Shown piece after piece: positions 10,776-20,699 of a stretch of DNA of 64,000 bases; the first letter of the stretch is position 1, and each line of letters begins with the position of its first letter. The translations under genes and the position numbers were made by a program. Source of the DNA: Calliphora vicina (lineage: Eukaryota > Arthropoda > Insecta > Diptera > Calliphoridae). The stretch spans positions 93,693,358-93,757,357 of the forward strand of contig NC_088782.1 in assembly GCF_958450345.1 (NCBI RefSeq), given 5' to 3'. Under the pieces are notes generated by a model that searched no databases, was not told where the DNA came from, and was given only the letters and a program-made list of their open reading frames with translations.

Positions 10776-11890
10776 TAGAGATGCTAATCGGGACTGATTT
10801 TTTAAAATCCCGGGGATCGGGATTTGGTAAAGAATCCCGACCCGGGGTTTCGGGATTTTCAGGAAATCTAAAATCCCGAAAATTATAAGAAAGAAACGTA
10901 CATAATTATGTCTTTACAATTGAAAGTAAATTTTTTATTTAGCAATTAATTTTTATTAGACACTAAATAGCATACTATCGCATCTATGGTTTCGTCTGCC
11001 ATTCTGGAACGAATTTTGTTACCGAATATGCTGCTGCCGAAAAACATCTTTCATATTGGCAAAACCGTTTACAAATACTTATAACAAATCTGCAAGTATT
11101 TTCCTCTTGTTCCTTCAGAAATAAAGTGATCTATTTCTTTTGCAAGTTGCAAATCTACATTATAACTTTGTTTCGTTATTGTTATTTGGGTTTTTTACAT
11201 TTATTAATAATATCTTTTAGCCTTTGAGCAATCGAAATATTTTCATTTTGTTCGAGCTCCTCATCTGAGATAAAATCAATTTCGTTTGAAGAGGATTTAA
11301 ATTGAGTTTTGTTAGATAACTTACAAAAAAAGGTGAAGAATTGATTTTCCAGAGCCCCACTCTAGGAAAACCAAAAATACCGCTTTCCTTTATTAACTAC
11401 TAGTTGACCGCCCTGGCTTCGCCCGGTAGCATTTACTAATGTTAGTTCTTCAAGTTTCTCGAACCCACATACGCCTGATCTTATTTATTTGCAAATAAAA
11501 TATCTAAACTTGTACTGCACACTTTAGGGAGCTTTTTTTGTTACTGTTGACTGGACTCAAAAAAATAAATTCCGAGTTTTACCCGGAATTTTTGATTTTT
11601 TTTCTTTACATACATGGACCATTTCATTTTTATATAGAAGATAGATGTTGTAGCAGGAGTTGAGCTTAACAACTATACTGAACATCACTTTGCGATATTC
11701 GGACATGTAGAATGTCAAAATGCATAAAAAAGGCACACAAAAATTACAATTTCCCCTACATATTTATTTATGAAAAACGGGATTTGGAAAATCCCGGGAT
11801 TTAAAATTAAAAAATCCCGGGCTTCGGGGTTTAAGAAATCCCGAAAACCCCGGGATTTTCGGGAACGGGATTCCCCGTTTGGCATCTCTA
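10776..11890. mobile_element. Non-autonomous hAT element with exact 8-bp duplication
   Basis: The inverted ends share TAGAGATGC (right end GCATCTCTA), followed by blocks of AATCCCGGG-type motifs that dominate both subterminal regions. The 8-bp sequence CATTACAT lies directly outside both ends (10768-10775 and 11891-11898), as expected for hAT. The interior has no intact transposase. It carries its own insertion at 11400-11645. Terminal fragments of the same family lie near 18840-18925 and 25525-25595. Confidence 0.85.
11400..11645 (+). repeat. Retrotransposon-tail-like repeat inside the hAT element
   Basis: Second copy of the 10515 repeat: GTTGACCGCCCTGGCTTCGC through ACATGGACCATTTCATTTTT and ATATAGAAGATAG. 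The flanking hAT sequence (CAAAAATACCGCTTTCC before, ATGTTGTAGCAGGAG after) is uninterrupted in the related copy at 36480-36700, which therefore serves as an empty site. Confidence 0.6.
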
Positions 11891-11935
11891 CATTACATAC
11901 ATGGACCATTTCATTTTTATATATATAGAAGATAA

Positions 11936-12818
11936 AGTCTATAGATGTGTATAAAAAAATAAAGAAATATTTATTAGCGACGCTTCCCTACGAATGAACG
12001 TAGCCTTAAATTAGCAATTATTGTTGCCTATATCTCGGATACTATGTTCAGTATATGAACAACATATTTCTCATAATAGGTATTTCAACGAAGAAAATAC
12101 GTCATTTTTATTCCGACTATTTAAAGAACATCAGAAAAATTTTTGAAAGCATGGCTTCGAAGTTGCGTCTTTAGTATTTCGATTTGCGTCGTTAATATGA
12201 AAATGTTTGTAAAAAATAGATTTTTCTATTTTTTCAGCAAAAATTATGAATCTAGGAACCAATTAAATGAAAATCAATACAAATGTGCGGGAAATCGTGC
12301 TTCGTTTTGGTTGGCGTAGCATTTCTCCAGTCCCAATGTTTGTTTTCGGCACTACATAAATTGAAGCAAATGGAAATTAATGTTTAAAAGGTCTATGGGT
12401 ACTGCGTGCCGTCTTGGCCCACTGTTCAGTAATATTAATATGTGTGTGCAACTGTCAAAGTGTCTTCAAATAATTCAGTCGCTGAAATAACACTACACAA
12501 CAACGAACCAGAAATGAAAACGCAAAACATACCCAATGAGAGAAACTAGACAAACAACTTTTTTGTGTGTTCAACGATTTTGAGTTGCAAATGAGTAAAT
12601 ACTGTGCAACAATAACAACAATATGGGCAACTAAAGATACACTGAAAAGAAAAATCTGCAAGAATGTGACGTATGGAAATTTGTTTAACTTTCTATAGTA
12701 TCTTATCAATAAGTGTGTGTGTGTGGGAAGTTCTTAGATTAACAATTTGGCTTTGATTTATACGAAAGTATATTTCATTGGATTTACATAAGTTAGATTT
12801 TTAGAAACTTGAACACAT
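11936..12818. other. Repeat remnants; GACGCAA-motif repeat at 12125-12320
   Basis: The 12125-12320 part is an inverted copy of the 6362 repeat (GGCTTCGAAGTTGCGTC, TTTGCGTCGTTAATATG, AAAATTATGAATCTAGGAAC). The remainder, including a TGTGTGTGTG run near 12714, shows no gene. Confidence 0.45.
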
Positions 12819-13011
12819 TTGGTCAATTCACAAGGTCTCCTAACATGTCATAATGTCCTAATATTTCGCGACTCGGCTTAACCGGCTCTTAGGCGTTAGG
12901 CGCAGGGGTCTGCTGGACATTTTTTGCTTGAAATGCAATAACAACATTTTTAAACCATTGTGAAATATTAGGACATTATGACACGATAGGAGACCTTGTA
13001 AATTGACCAAT
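12819..13011. mobile_element. Small TIR element related to the TCATAATGTCC family
   Basis: The left end TTGGTCAATTCACAAGGTCT and the inverted right end (AGACCTTGTAAATTGACCAA) extend into TGTCATAATGTCCTAATATT and its inverse, giving arms of about 50 bp. The core is a non-homologous GC-richer insert (CGCGACTCGGCTTAACCGGC). No coding capacity. Confidence 0.7.
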
Positions 13012-13109
13012 TGTTTAAAATAGCAAACCCATAAAGTGGTTGGTTCACTTCTAGTTATAACAATGTCCAATCTACGAGTAAATTCAGCCGAGTCAAGTCT
13101 TCAAATCAC

Positions 13110-13175
13110 AGACATTTTAAAAAGACGCAACTTCGAAACGACACAGAACGAAGCGACGCAAACCGGGGTACTGCT
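13110..13175 (+). repeat. GACGCAA-motif fragment
   Basis: TTTAAAAAGACGCAACTTCG through CGAAGCGACGCAAACCGGGG is nearly identical to 7300-7350, so it is a short fragment of the same repeat. Confidence 0.6.
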
Positions 13176-13396
13176 GTACTTATGATAAATAGTTGAAAAA
13201 CTTTGTATTTTGTGAATTTGACATGTGCAAAAAATGTTGTTCAACTACATAGATACATAGTTATAAAAAGAAAACAAAATTTCGTACAGTGTATTAGCAT
13301 GTACATGTGGACATTTGTATTGCTGTGTGTGCTTGTTGTTGTGTAGAGTGATAATGTCTAATATAAACTATAAAGATATGGAAAGTCACTACTTAC

Positions 13397-14635
13397 CACA
13401 GCCGTTATCGAAAGACTAGGAATTGCAGTCGCAGCAGCTAAAGCAGAGGCAGAATTTTCATCTAAACTACGTGATCCATGTAAAACAGTCAAACTTTCCG
13501 GAGAGCACGTACTTGTTGCGGACGGAGGTGGCAACTGTTGTTGTGGTGGTGTAGTTGTTGTGTTTGATAATGTTGCTGTTGTTATTGGGACACTACTATT
13601 TGTTGCTGTGGCTAATGGCGATGATGATTTTGGACTGTGAAAAGGTTTCGAAATTGGGTTAAACGTTGCAGAAGTGGAGGTGAGGTTCATAGTGTTGTTG
13701 TTGTTGCTGGTGTTTGTATTGGCCGCTGCTGTTGTTATTGTTGCATTTGTTGATAATTCAAGCAGCTTGAGCTGAGTAGCAGCGTCTATTTCTTGCTGCT
13801 TGAGAGCATATTTTTGCTCTTGTCGTCTCTCTTGAGCAGCTGAGGCAGCGGCGGCAGCTTCAACTGCAGCTATCACGGCCATAGGATGGCGAGCTTGTAA
13901 GCCTAAAGCCAAGAAATGATTGTTGAAGTGTTCAATGTCACGACTAGAAATTTTACGCTCCTCCATTAGTTCCTCATCGATACTGTTGTTGCTGGCGTTG
14001 TTGTTGTTGTTATTGTTGCTGTTATTATTGTTTGGCTCTGACAATGCTGTCTCTCTATTATTTGAATCGTTTTTCTGCCCCTCCGCTTCGTCGGAATCCC
14101 CCGACTCACCATCCAATATAAAACGTATGGCATCGTATGCAAACCACATTGGCTGATAATTGAGCCCCTTGCGTCTGCCATTGAGTACTTTGCCATGTTC
14201 ACGATGGAATGAGGAACGTAAACTCTTGATCTTCGAACGTATTGAACGTATTTCGGCACCATACTTGTGGCCCAACAACTTGAGGGCTTCATATTTGGTT
14301 TGCTTGATGTGATAGCCCTTGGTGTTGGGATCCCAGAGAACACGTTGTCGCCGATAGTCTTCGATGAAATCGAGTATTGTGGCACGTGACCATTCAATAC
14401 GATCTGTCGTGGATCCTCCTCCTCCACCACTAGTATTGCTAGTGGGGACGGTGGTGTTGGAGGTTGTGGCGTTGCTGCTCTTGATGGCTACATTTAGGTT
14501 TGAGGTGCTGCTGTTGTTGTTGTTGTTGGTGGTCGAATTGTTGCCTTTGTTATACATTGTTGCAGTGTTCATAATACTCTTCCCCCTCTTGCGACGTAGA
14601 TGTTGATCATGTGGCGACGACAGTTTGAAGCCGTC
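13397..14635 (-). CDS. Main exon of a MADF-domain (Myb/SANT-like) transcription regulator
   Basis: Encodes the DNA-binding core of a nuclear regulator of the Adf-1/MADF family; I cannot name the gene. The exon is open for 413 codons from an inferred acceptor (CACCCCAG before 14635, after about 60 AG-free pyrimidine-rich bases) to a clear GTAAGT donor at 13396, phase 0. Counting from the internal ATG at 14572: residues 1-57 are Asn/Ser/Thr-rich. The MADF domain spans about 60-155, with WSRATILDFIEDYRRQRVLW, a basic helix pair (SIRSKIKSLRSSFHREHGK) and MWFAYDAIRFIL. An acidic patch and poly-Asn follow to about 195. An Ala/Gln/Glu-rich, probably coiled-coil helix lies at about 226-272, then a Ser/Thr/Pro/Gln-rich tail. 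No BESS motif is visible. Residues 11-20 and 181-193 are homopolymer-like and may vary in length. Reading past the donor gives a short false C-terminus. Start uncertain: ATG 14572 or the upstream exon. Confidence 0.85.
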
Positions 14636-15191
14636 CTGGGGTGTCCAGTTGAGATGGATGTGTGTGTGTTGAGGTGTTGGAAGGGTGGAGGGTGTGGGAC
14701 TGAGGAAGGGGTACGAATAACTGAATGTAGTCCACGGTATTGCTGTTAGTGGTTTGTCTGTTTGTGGTATGTGATCATAAGAGCAACAGGTTATTTTAAA
14801 ACAAGTGTTTTTCTTTTATTTATTTTTCTTGTCTTGTTGTTTTCCTTGTTCCTCCTTCGCCTTCTGCTTCTTCTACGTTTCGTTTGTTTCGACTACAACT
14901 AATATCAATGACAACAACACGATGCTACTACAACTACGTGTGCGTGCGTGTGTGTTTGCTGGCCGTGTAATGAAGTGTGTTGTTGTTGGAGTCTGATTTG
15001 TTGTTTTTTGCCAAAAATGTATTTTTGGTTGATCTTAACTGGTTTGGTGATCTTAGTGGTTTCGTTTGGTGGTGCTGTATTACGGGTTTTGAATTATTTT
15101 TTTTTGTTTCGGTTGTTGGAGAGATGTTGTTATTGGTTTTGCAGCAGCCGCAACTTGATTGTTAAACACATTCGATCGCGAACATACATAC
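14636..15191 (-). other. Probable short intron of the MADF gene
   Basis: Bounded by a GTATGT donor (15191 downward, minus strand) and a CAG acceptor (14638-14636). The last 60 bases before the acceptor contain no AG and are C/T-rich, which fits an acceptor zone. The frame upstream of ATG 14572 stays open to about 14815 without any ATG, so this segment could instead be coding if a more upstream acceptor is used (for example the one after CCTCAG near 14700). Confidence 0.45.
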
Positions 15192-15416
15192 CGTTTCGTC
15201 GTTCACCGTTGAAATCACGAATTGTACTAATTTCATATGTTTTTTTAACACACCGCCACCGTTGCTGCTGCCGCTGCTACTGCTGCTGCAGCCACAACTG
15301 GTACGACTGCGGTTGTTGTGGCTGGATGGCTGGCTGGCAAGCAGGCAGTCTGGTCGTTGTTTTGTTTTTGGTTGGTTATTTGGCTGACTGCTAGCTGGCC
15401 TTAGTATGTGTGGCAT
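15192..15416 (-). CDS. Probable first coding exon of the MADF gene
   Basis: Minus-strand segment ending in ACG then a GTATGT donor, phase 0, matching the phase-0 acceptor at 14635. Two starts are possible. ATG at 15416 has an A at -3 and gives 75 residues with a Ser/Gly-rich stretch (CGCSSSSSGSSNGGG). ATG at 15236 gives 15 residues (MKLVQFVISTVNDET). Joined to the next exon, the protein would continue DGFKLSSPHDQHLRRKRGKS into the main reading frame; the basic RRKR could serve as a nuclear signal. This is inference from splice sites and phase, because no conserved domain lies here. The alternative is that all of this is untranslated leader and translation starts at 14572. Confidence 0.4.
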
Positions 15417-16110
15417 GCTCCAACGTCATTGCCATTGTCGTCTCAGCAGTTGTTGTTGGTTGCCGTTGTTATTGTGGATGTTGACGTTGTTGTTGCTATT
15501 GCTGCCGTTGTTATTTTTAAGTCGTCTCCAAAAAAATATAAAAAATTAACACACAAAAATTCATACATACATAGTACATTTTAACTTTTTGTGTCGAGTT
15601 TTGTCGTTTGGTTTGGTTTGATTTCGTTTTTGCTGTTGCTACTGTTGTTTTTGTTGTTATTACTGGCATTTTAGTTGATGTTGTTGTTGTTGCTGTTGCT
15701 GTGGTAGTACGATTAGTCGTATGCAAGCAAGTATTTATGTATGTATGTATTTCGTTTGTTTGTTTTGTTGCTACAATAAGTATTACTTTAGTTTGGTTGC
15801 CTAACTGTCATTATGACAAACTGACACTGACTGACGAATTGCCTCACTAATGTGAGTGGTGCTGCTGCGACTATTGTTGTTATTATTGCTATTACTGCCG
15901 CTTTCAGCTTCTGCTACTGCTGTTGTTGTTGTTATTATTAGTAGTTGCTCGTGCTTTATTTATTTTGAACTGTCGTTGAATTTCTCGTTGTTGTTGCTGC
16001 GTTTATTTATTATTTAGCATTTCATACCTTATTTTTGTATTTTATTTTTGCCTGAGTTTTTCCATGTTCTTCAACGACAACAATAACAACCAGAAAAAGC
16101 ATGTACATAT
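15417..16110 (-). other. Likely 5' leader or promoter-proximal DNA of the MADF gene
   Basis: On the minus strand this is CAA/CAG-rich (GCAGCAACAACAACGAG and similar), the composition of long fly 5' leaders. Around 15800-15840 the minus strand reads GTCAGTCAGTGTCAGTTTGT, containing TCAGTC and TCAGTT matches to the fly initiator consensus. No TATA box in a convincing position was identified. Plus-strand open frames here are antisense to these runs and are not genes. Confidence 0.3.
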
Positions 16111-16424
16111 GTAGTTTGTTTGGTGTGGTCGAATACTTTTAATGTACTACACACTAAAAATCATATGTACCTGTAGCTACTCCTAACAATTTTTAGTAAT
16201 TCTGCTTAAAAGGGGATAGCCTAGGGGTAAAAGACAATCATCTATACCTATCCGAAAAATAACATATTTAACTTCTAAACGACTTATCAGATTTCTTTGA
16301 AAGTTTGAACGTCAATTAATGAGTTGAAATATGTATTAACTCTTTTAAAAGATTTTTACTTTTCTAATCATTGCTTATTTGTAATATAGCTAAAAAAAAT
16401 TTGTAAAATAGTTGTCCATGACTC
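16111..16424. other. No recognised feature
   Basis: AT-rich sequence upstream of the MADF gene with no repeat or exon that I can support. Confidence 0.4.
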
Positions 16425-16680
16425 TGGCGCATAAATCAGGCTGTGTTTGACCGATGTCATGGGATATGTTGGCTTTGTGGCTTATTCTCATAGACCTGCG
16501 ACTGAAGAAAACCTTACAAGCAGAAGTCGAAAGGGGTGATTTCGCACGATCTCGGTCGCCAATTCACATCACCACCACGTGAGATGGCCATGTCCTCAAA
16601 TCGCTCGTGCAGAATATCTAATGTGACACGTAGCGCAGTCCTGTTGAAACCATATTGTTGGTGTCCATATCATCCATTTA
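16425..16680 (-). pseudogene. Decayed mariner transposase fragment (DD41D, rosa-like)
   Basis: On the minus strand the translation shows the second catalytic Asp block WFQQDCATCH, then after a frameshift with a small deletion the segment ISRGGDVNWRPRSCEITPFD, then a stop where FLWG would be expected, then VYENKP. This matches the D2-to-D3 part of insect mariner-like transposases in which D2 and D3 are about 41 residues apart. Frameshift and stop codons make it inactive. Element ends were not found. Confidence 0.75.
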
Positions 16681-17124
16681 ATTGCTGGTAACATTATTCA
16701 ACACCAAAATAATCTTCCTCTAACCTACCTAGTAATAATCAAGGCAACAATTTTGAAATCACATAGATACATACTTATTAGTTTTTGTAACTTTTCAGTA
16801 AAGTTGCAATGGTTTTTCAAATTTAATAGCTACAAAATATTATTTGTTAACACTAAAATTTGTAGGTATTTATGATAGGTACAATGTATGTATGTATTAA
16901 AATCTACATACAGTGGTTGACAATACATACATTGAAAACTTTTTCAAATATTCAAATAAGAGTTTCGTTAAATTCTAAAAAAATGTTTCAGACAAAGTTT
17001 GAAGAATTTCGCAATTTTAGTTATCCAGATATTCGAAATTGACTAGGTATGTACTTTATATGGGAGGGTTAACGCTTACCGTTGCCATCCCGACCATTTT
17101 TAGTAGATTTTGTTCTAGTTTGCA
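16681..17124. other. No recognised feature
   Basis: AT-rich sequence; it may include remains of the mariner element at 16425-16680, but no inverted terminal repeats are visible. Confidence 0.35.
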
Positions 17125-17240
17125 TCATGGTTTCGAAGTTACGTCGTCCGTGTTTCAATTTGCATCGTTTTTGTTTCAGTTTGCGTCGCATGGCTTTGAA
17201 GTTGCGCCGTTAGTACATAGATTTGCGTCGTTAATATGGT
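17125..17240 (-). repeat. GACGCAA-motif repeat (inverted copy)
   Basis: Contains GGTTTCGAAGTTACGTCGTC, TTTGCGTCGCATGGC and TTTGCGTCGTTAATATGG, the reverse complement of motifs at 6480-6550 and 7213-7365. The 17039-17296 open frame is produced by the repeat and is not a gene. Confidence 0.6.
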
Positions 17241-17530
17241 GTTTTTTGCTCTTTTTTAAAAGAAGGACAAAAAAGAGCCATGCCTTGAGGATTTAGAGGG
17301 TTAACATATTCTACAAAAATGTTATCCGTAATATTTTACATAAATTTACTGAACACATTTTATACCTAAAATGTAAGGATCTCATGGTTTCATATGCCGA
17401 TTAACAATAAGAATGTGCCAGAGTTGGGAAACTTTAACCCCCTTCAAATGAAATTCAGATGTAAACTTTCAAAATGCACGAGTCTTTTTTTTGTCTCCTC
17501 TATCAAAATTTATTGGTCTGACCTTGTTTT
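17241..17530 (+). repeat. Left arm of a long inverted repeat pair
   Basis: This 290-base segment (GTGTTTTTTGCTC through AGGGTTAACATATTCTAC to CTCCTCTATCAAAATTTATT) recurs inverted at 22115-22378. The left arm has about 30 extra bases near 17412. The pair is separated by about 4.6 kb and may be the ends of one composite element or two independent copies. Confidence 0.75.
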
Positions 17531-18349
17531 GGAAAAAATTGATTTTGTTGTATAGTGTTATTAAAATCATGACCTAAACTAAAAATAAAGTTATAATTGC
17601 CATGGAAATATCCAATATGAGTTAGAATATTTGGTTAAGCCCAGGATTTGCATTCTTCCAAAGCGACTATGACACTTAAATGAAACCAACTTTCTTGCAA
17701 TTGGGTTTGAATGATATAGTAGCTTATAGTACGTATTAAGCATTAATACAATTACCCCCATATGCATAAACAGTTTATAAATTTATCAAAGGTTTATAAA
17801 ACAAAATTTCCATACAAAATCTGTTTCATAAACCTTTGATTTACAACAGCTTGTTTTAGATTTTCCAAAATATTGGACCGGTAAACTTTTTTGTTAGTTA
17901 TACTATACATAATAAAATTGTCAACCTTGCAAACGAAGTTTCAACGCAATATCATAGCCGAGTCCAAACAAAATCGATTTTTAAATTTTAAACATTTTGA
18001 ATTTCCATTTTTTTGCCCATTACCTTTTTGTTTCTAGAATTTAAACTAAGTGTTCTAACATCTCAAACTGACAACAGTTACATAAACCATGTAGTATTTT
18101 ATTGGCCTTGGACCAAATTATTTTTTGGAATTATGTTTTGTAATTATCGGATTCTTTTTGTCTATTACTATTTGATGGATTTCTCTAAAATACACTTCCC
18201 CGTTAGTATTTTTGGATTTAGTCATTTGGAAATTTTACATTTCTGATCCATTATCTTTGATTATGCGATGTTACAAATAGTATAAGAAGCCTATGTATAC
18301 TACCCCAACACTTTTGATGGATAGTAAACAGCGAAACAGAAATAATAAT
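17531..18349. other. No recognised feature
   Basis: AT-rich DNA between the left arm and the simple-repeat block. A short pair ATAAACAGTTTATAAATTTA and later TTCATAAACCTTTGAT gives weak palindromes only. The 18013-18246 open frame shows no domain or coding signature. Confidence 0.4.
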
Positions 18350-18790
18350 AAAAAAAACAGCAACAATGTGTAGTGAGTTGGTGTCGTGTCGCATCGTCAT
18401 CATCTATCCGTTGTCGTTACTGATCTTTGTTGCTGTTGTTGCCGCTGTCGTCGTCGTTTGTTGTCAAATAAACCGCAAACAAAACCTTTAGCAATTGTCG
18501 TGCTCTTATTTTGTTTCTCTAACATGTGGTATGCTCCGTTTGACTCTCACCTCTCGTCGTTGCTTCCACCACAGCAACAATGAAATATTTTTGTGCTTTT
18601 GGAGGTATCGCCACCTCTACCATCGCTGGAAATTGTAGTACAATATTCATGAGCAACAAAATAAAAAATACATAATAATAAAAGGCAACAACAACACATT
18701 TGTGTAAAACGTACGAAAATGGAAAAAAGAAAGCTGGCGATTGCATTTACAGTCAGATCTCTAACCAAACAAAATATGTTATGGAACAAT
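18350..18790. other. Simple-sequence-rich unique fly DNA
   Basis: Contains GTTGCTGTTGTTGCCGCTGT and CGTCGTCGT runs, and CAACAACAACAC near 18688. The style matches fly leader or intron sequence rather than transposons. It may be an untranslated exon or enhancer of a nearby gene, but I see no supported splice pair. Confidence 0.3.
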
Positions 18791-18839
18791 TGATGCAGAT
18801 TGATCGATCAATTGTAACATTTTAACATAGTACAACATA

Positions 18840-18925
18840 CTAGGAATATCAAACGGGACTGATTTTCACAATCCCGGGATTTTCGTCATTCCGGGATTTA
18901 TCAGGAATTCGGGATATGGATTACA
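18840..18925 (+). repeat. hAT end fragment (family of 10776-11890)
   Basis: CAAACGGGACTGATTTTCAC, AATCCCGGGATTTTCG and the following CCGGGATTTATCAGG match the left subterminal region of the hAT element at 10776. The rest of the element is missing. Confidence 0.6.
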
Positions 18926-19139
18926 GACTTTTTAATTCTTTATAATTCAAATTTCTAATTATCTGCTCTAATTTAACAAATCAACATACATACATTTAAA
19001 GAAAAATGCATAAAATGATCATAAATATGGGTGGAGTATAGAAACAGTAACATACATATATGTTGTGCGCTCTTGAGGAAGTGTTCTTCCCTGTTTCTTC
19101 AGAGCTTAAACACATGGTCGGCTAGGTTAATATAATTTG

Positions 19140-20170
19140 AGGAATTCTGTTGATTTTCAAACAGAATTCCAAAGATATTCCAGGTTTGACATGGTGTCCA
19201 TATAAACAGTTACGTCTCTAATTCGACTAAATGAAGGACAGTGACACATGTAATGTTTTAGTGTTTCGTACTCTTCCTCAAACGCTCTGCTTTTCGCATT
19301 ATAGTGTAGACCAGTACGAGCCAAATCTGCTCATATGTGTTTCCAGTCCACACATTAACTAGTATTCTGAGTGTTTCGGTTTCCCCAAAGGATACTGGTC
19401 ATTCTGCCTACTGTTGAGGTTGTTAATTGGCCATTCCCTTTTATTTCATCCTTAAACCAATTCTCTTCAACCTTTTAATGCCCTCAGTAATAACCATTAT
19501 GATCAGGTAGATACAAATATTTACCTTAGTTTGCAGAAGCCATACTCCTTTGGTCACCTATTCCAGAACCGTCTGTGTATAGATTGGTTTCATGTTTATT
19601 CCTTACTCTCATTATATCATCATATTCCTCTCCATCTGATATTATGGTGATGCTATTTATTTTGATATTTTCTGTTCGAATTCTGGTATAATACCTTCTG
19701 GTATAATATTTATTATTCTTTGTTATCTAGTTGGATGGTCATTTATCATCCACATTTCCATTACCACCAATCTAGTTGCAGCAAGGACTTACTTCTGTAT
19801 TTCGATCGATAGTGTTGATAAAATATTCTCAATAGCTTTTGTCGATATGGTTTTTATTACACCACAATGTTTACACAACAGAGTCTCTGTATTTTTTGAA
19901 CATCTTTTATATTTACCTTCTTCTCTAAGGTTGCCCACCATACGAGTTCGAACCGGTCGTGGTACACTCGTGTATAGCAAATGTATGATCTGTACAAAAC
20001 CCATGTTATGTGTACTTTTTCTACTCTGCTATCAATGATTCCAGTATAGTCTACAATACTCCTAGTACTCCTAGATATTTGACTTTCTTCGTTATCTGTA
20101 TTGCCTTATTTTGGAAAACAGGCCATTCATAATTTGAAGTTTACCGCCTTACGCTGTTTTACATTTAATC
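19140..20170 (-). pseudogene. Decayed non-LTR retrotransposon ORF2 (RT end, RNase H, zinc finger)
   Basis: Minus-strand pieces appear in the order expected for a Jockey/I/R1-group ORF2. Near 20060-20085 is KYLGVL (end of reverse transcriptase). At 19795-20004 is a thumb-like segment ending KAIENILSTLSIEI. Near 19561-19590 is LYTDGSGIGD (RNase H first Asp). At 19205-19330 is EEEYETLKHYMCHCPSFSRI, the C-terminal Cys/His motif. Frames shift between pieces and stops occur, so it is not functional. The exact clade is inference. Sequence between the pieces is too damaged to align. Confidence 0.75.
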
Positions 20171-20699
20171 ATCTCATTCTGGGATACTTTTCTATCTATG
20201 TATATATACTTTCTGGATAACAGATTGGTTTGAAACATTCATCGTAAAATGTAATGTGTTTACACAGCATTATTCTGGAAAGAATTCCAAAAGATAGTTG
20301 TGTAAACATATTTTTAGCAAGTCGTAAACGTTTTTGCCAGTTTGGTTTCCATTATGTAAATACTTTTCTGAAGCAGAACCGGGAAAATACCATCTTTCTT
20401 ATCTTATATTTATTAATTCCAATGTCATTTCAGAATGAACAACCCTCCACAAAAATGTCTGTAATATCAATATTTAGTCTATCCACTTCCTAAACTATCA
20501 TTTCGAGAGCGAGTGATTAGTGCTGGATCGAAGTCGAATGGAAGTCGGAAGTCAAAAATTATCTGACCATATTTATATCAATTACCTCTTCCCCAGTCCT
20601 GTAATCAAATGTTATTTGTTCCATCAGAGATAGTGTCAACGTTTTTACCTGCAGTAGGACTATCGTTTTAAATCTATAGAAGAATCATCTTCGGTCCGA

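Larger units (their letters stand above)
1409..13396 (-). other. Large intron of the MADF gene (inferred)
   Basis: The intron begins at the GTAAGT donor (13396-13391, minus strand) and ends at the TTTGCAG acceptor just before 1408. If the gene model is right, it is about 12 kb long and mostly transposon-derived: nested pogo-like, hAT, foldback and mini-me-type repeats, annotated separately. The 1409-2570 end looks like older unique fly DNA with CAACAACAA and TTGGTTGGTTGG runs. Confidence 0.5.

Noticed and set aside
13920..14156. Plus-strand open frame with poly-Leu
   Set aside because: Antisense of the Asn-rich part of the MADF exon; GTT/TTG repeats read backwards give Leu runs.
13966..14430. 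Second minus-strand open frame of 154 codons overlapping the MADF exon
   Set aside because: Alternate frame of the same exon, with no domain; the MADF frame explains the sequence.
14805..15394. Plus-strand open frames rich in Cys, Phe and Val
   Set aside because: Antisense to CAA/CAG-rich leader and intron DNA of the MADF gene; no conserved domain.
16200..16260. tRNA-like text (GGGGATAGCCTAGGGGTAAAAG)
   Set aside because: No cloverleaf, no T-loop GTTCGA-type box at the right distance; no tRNA recognised anywhere in the window.
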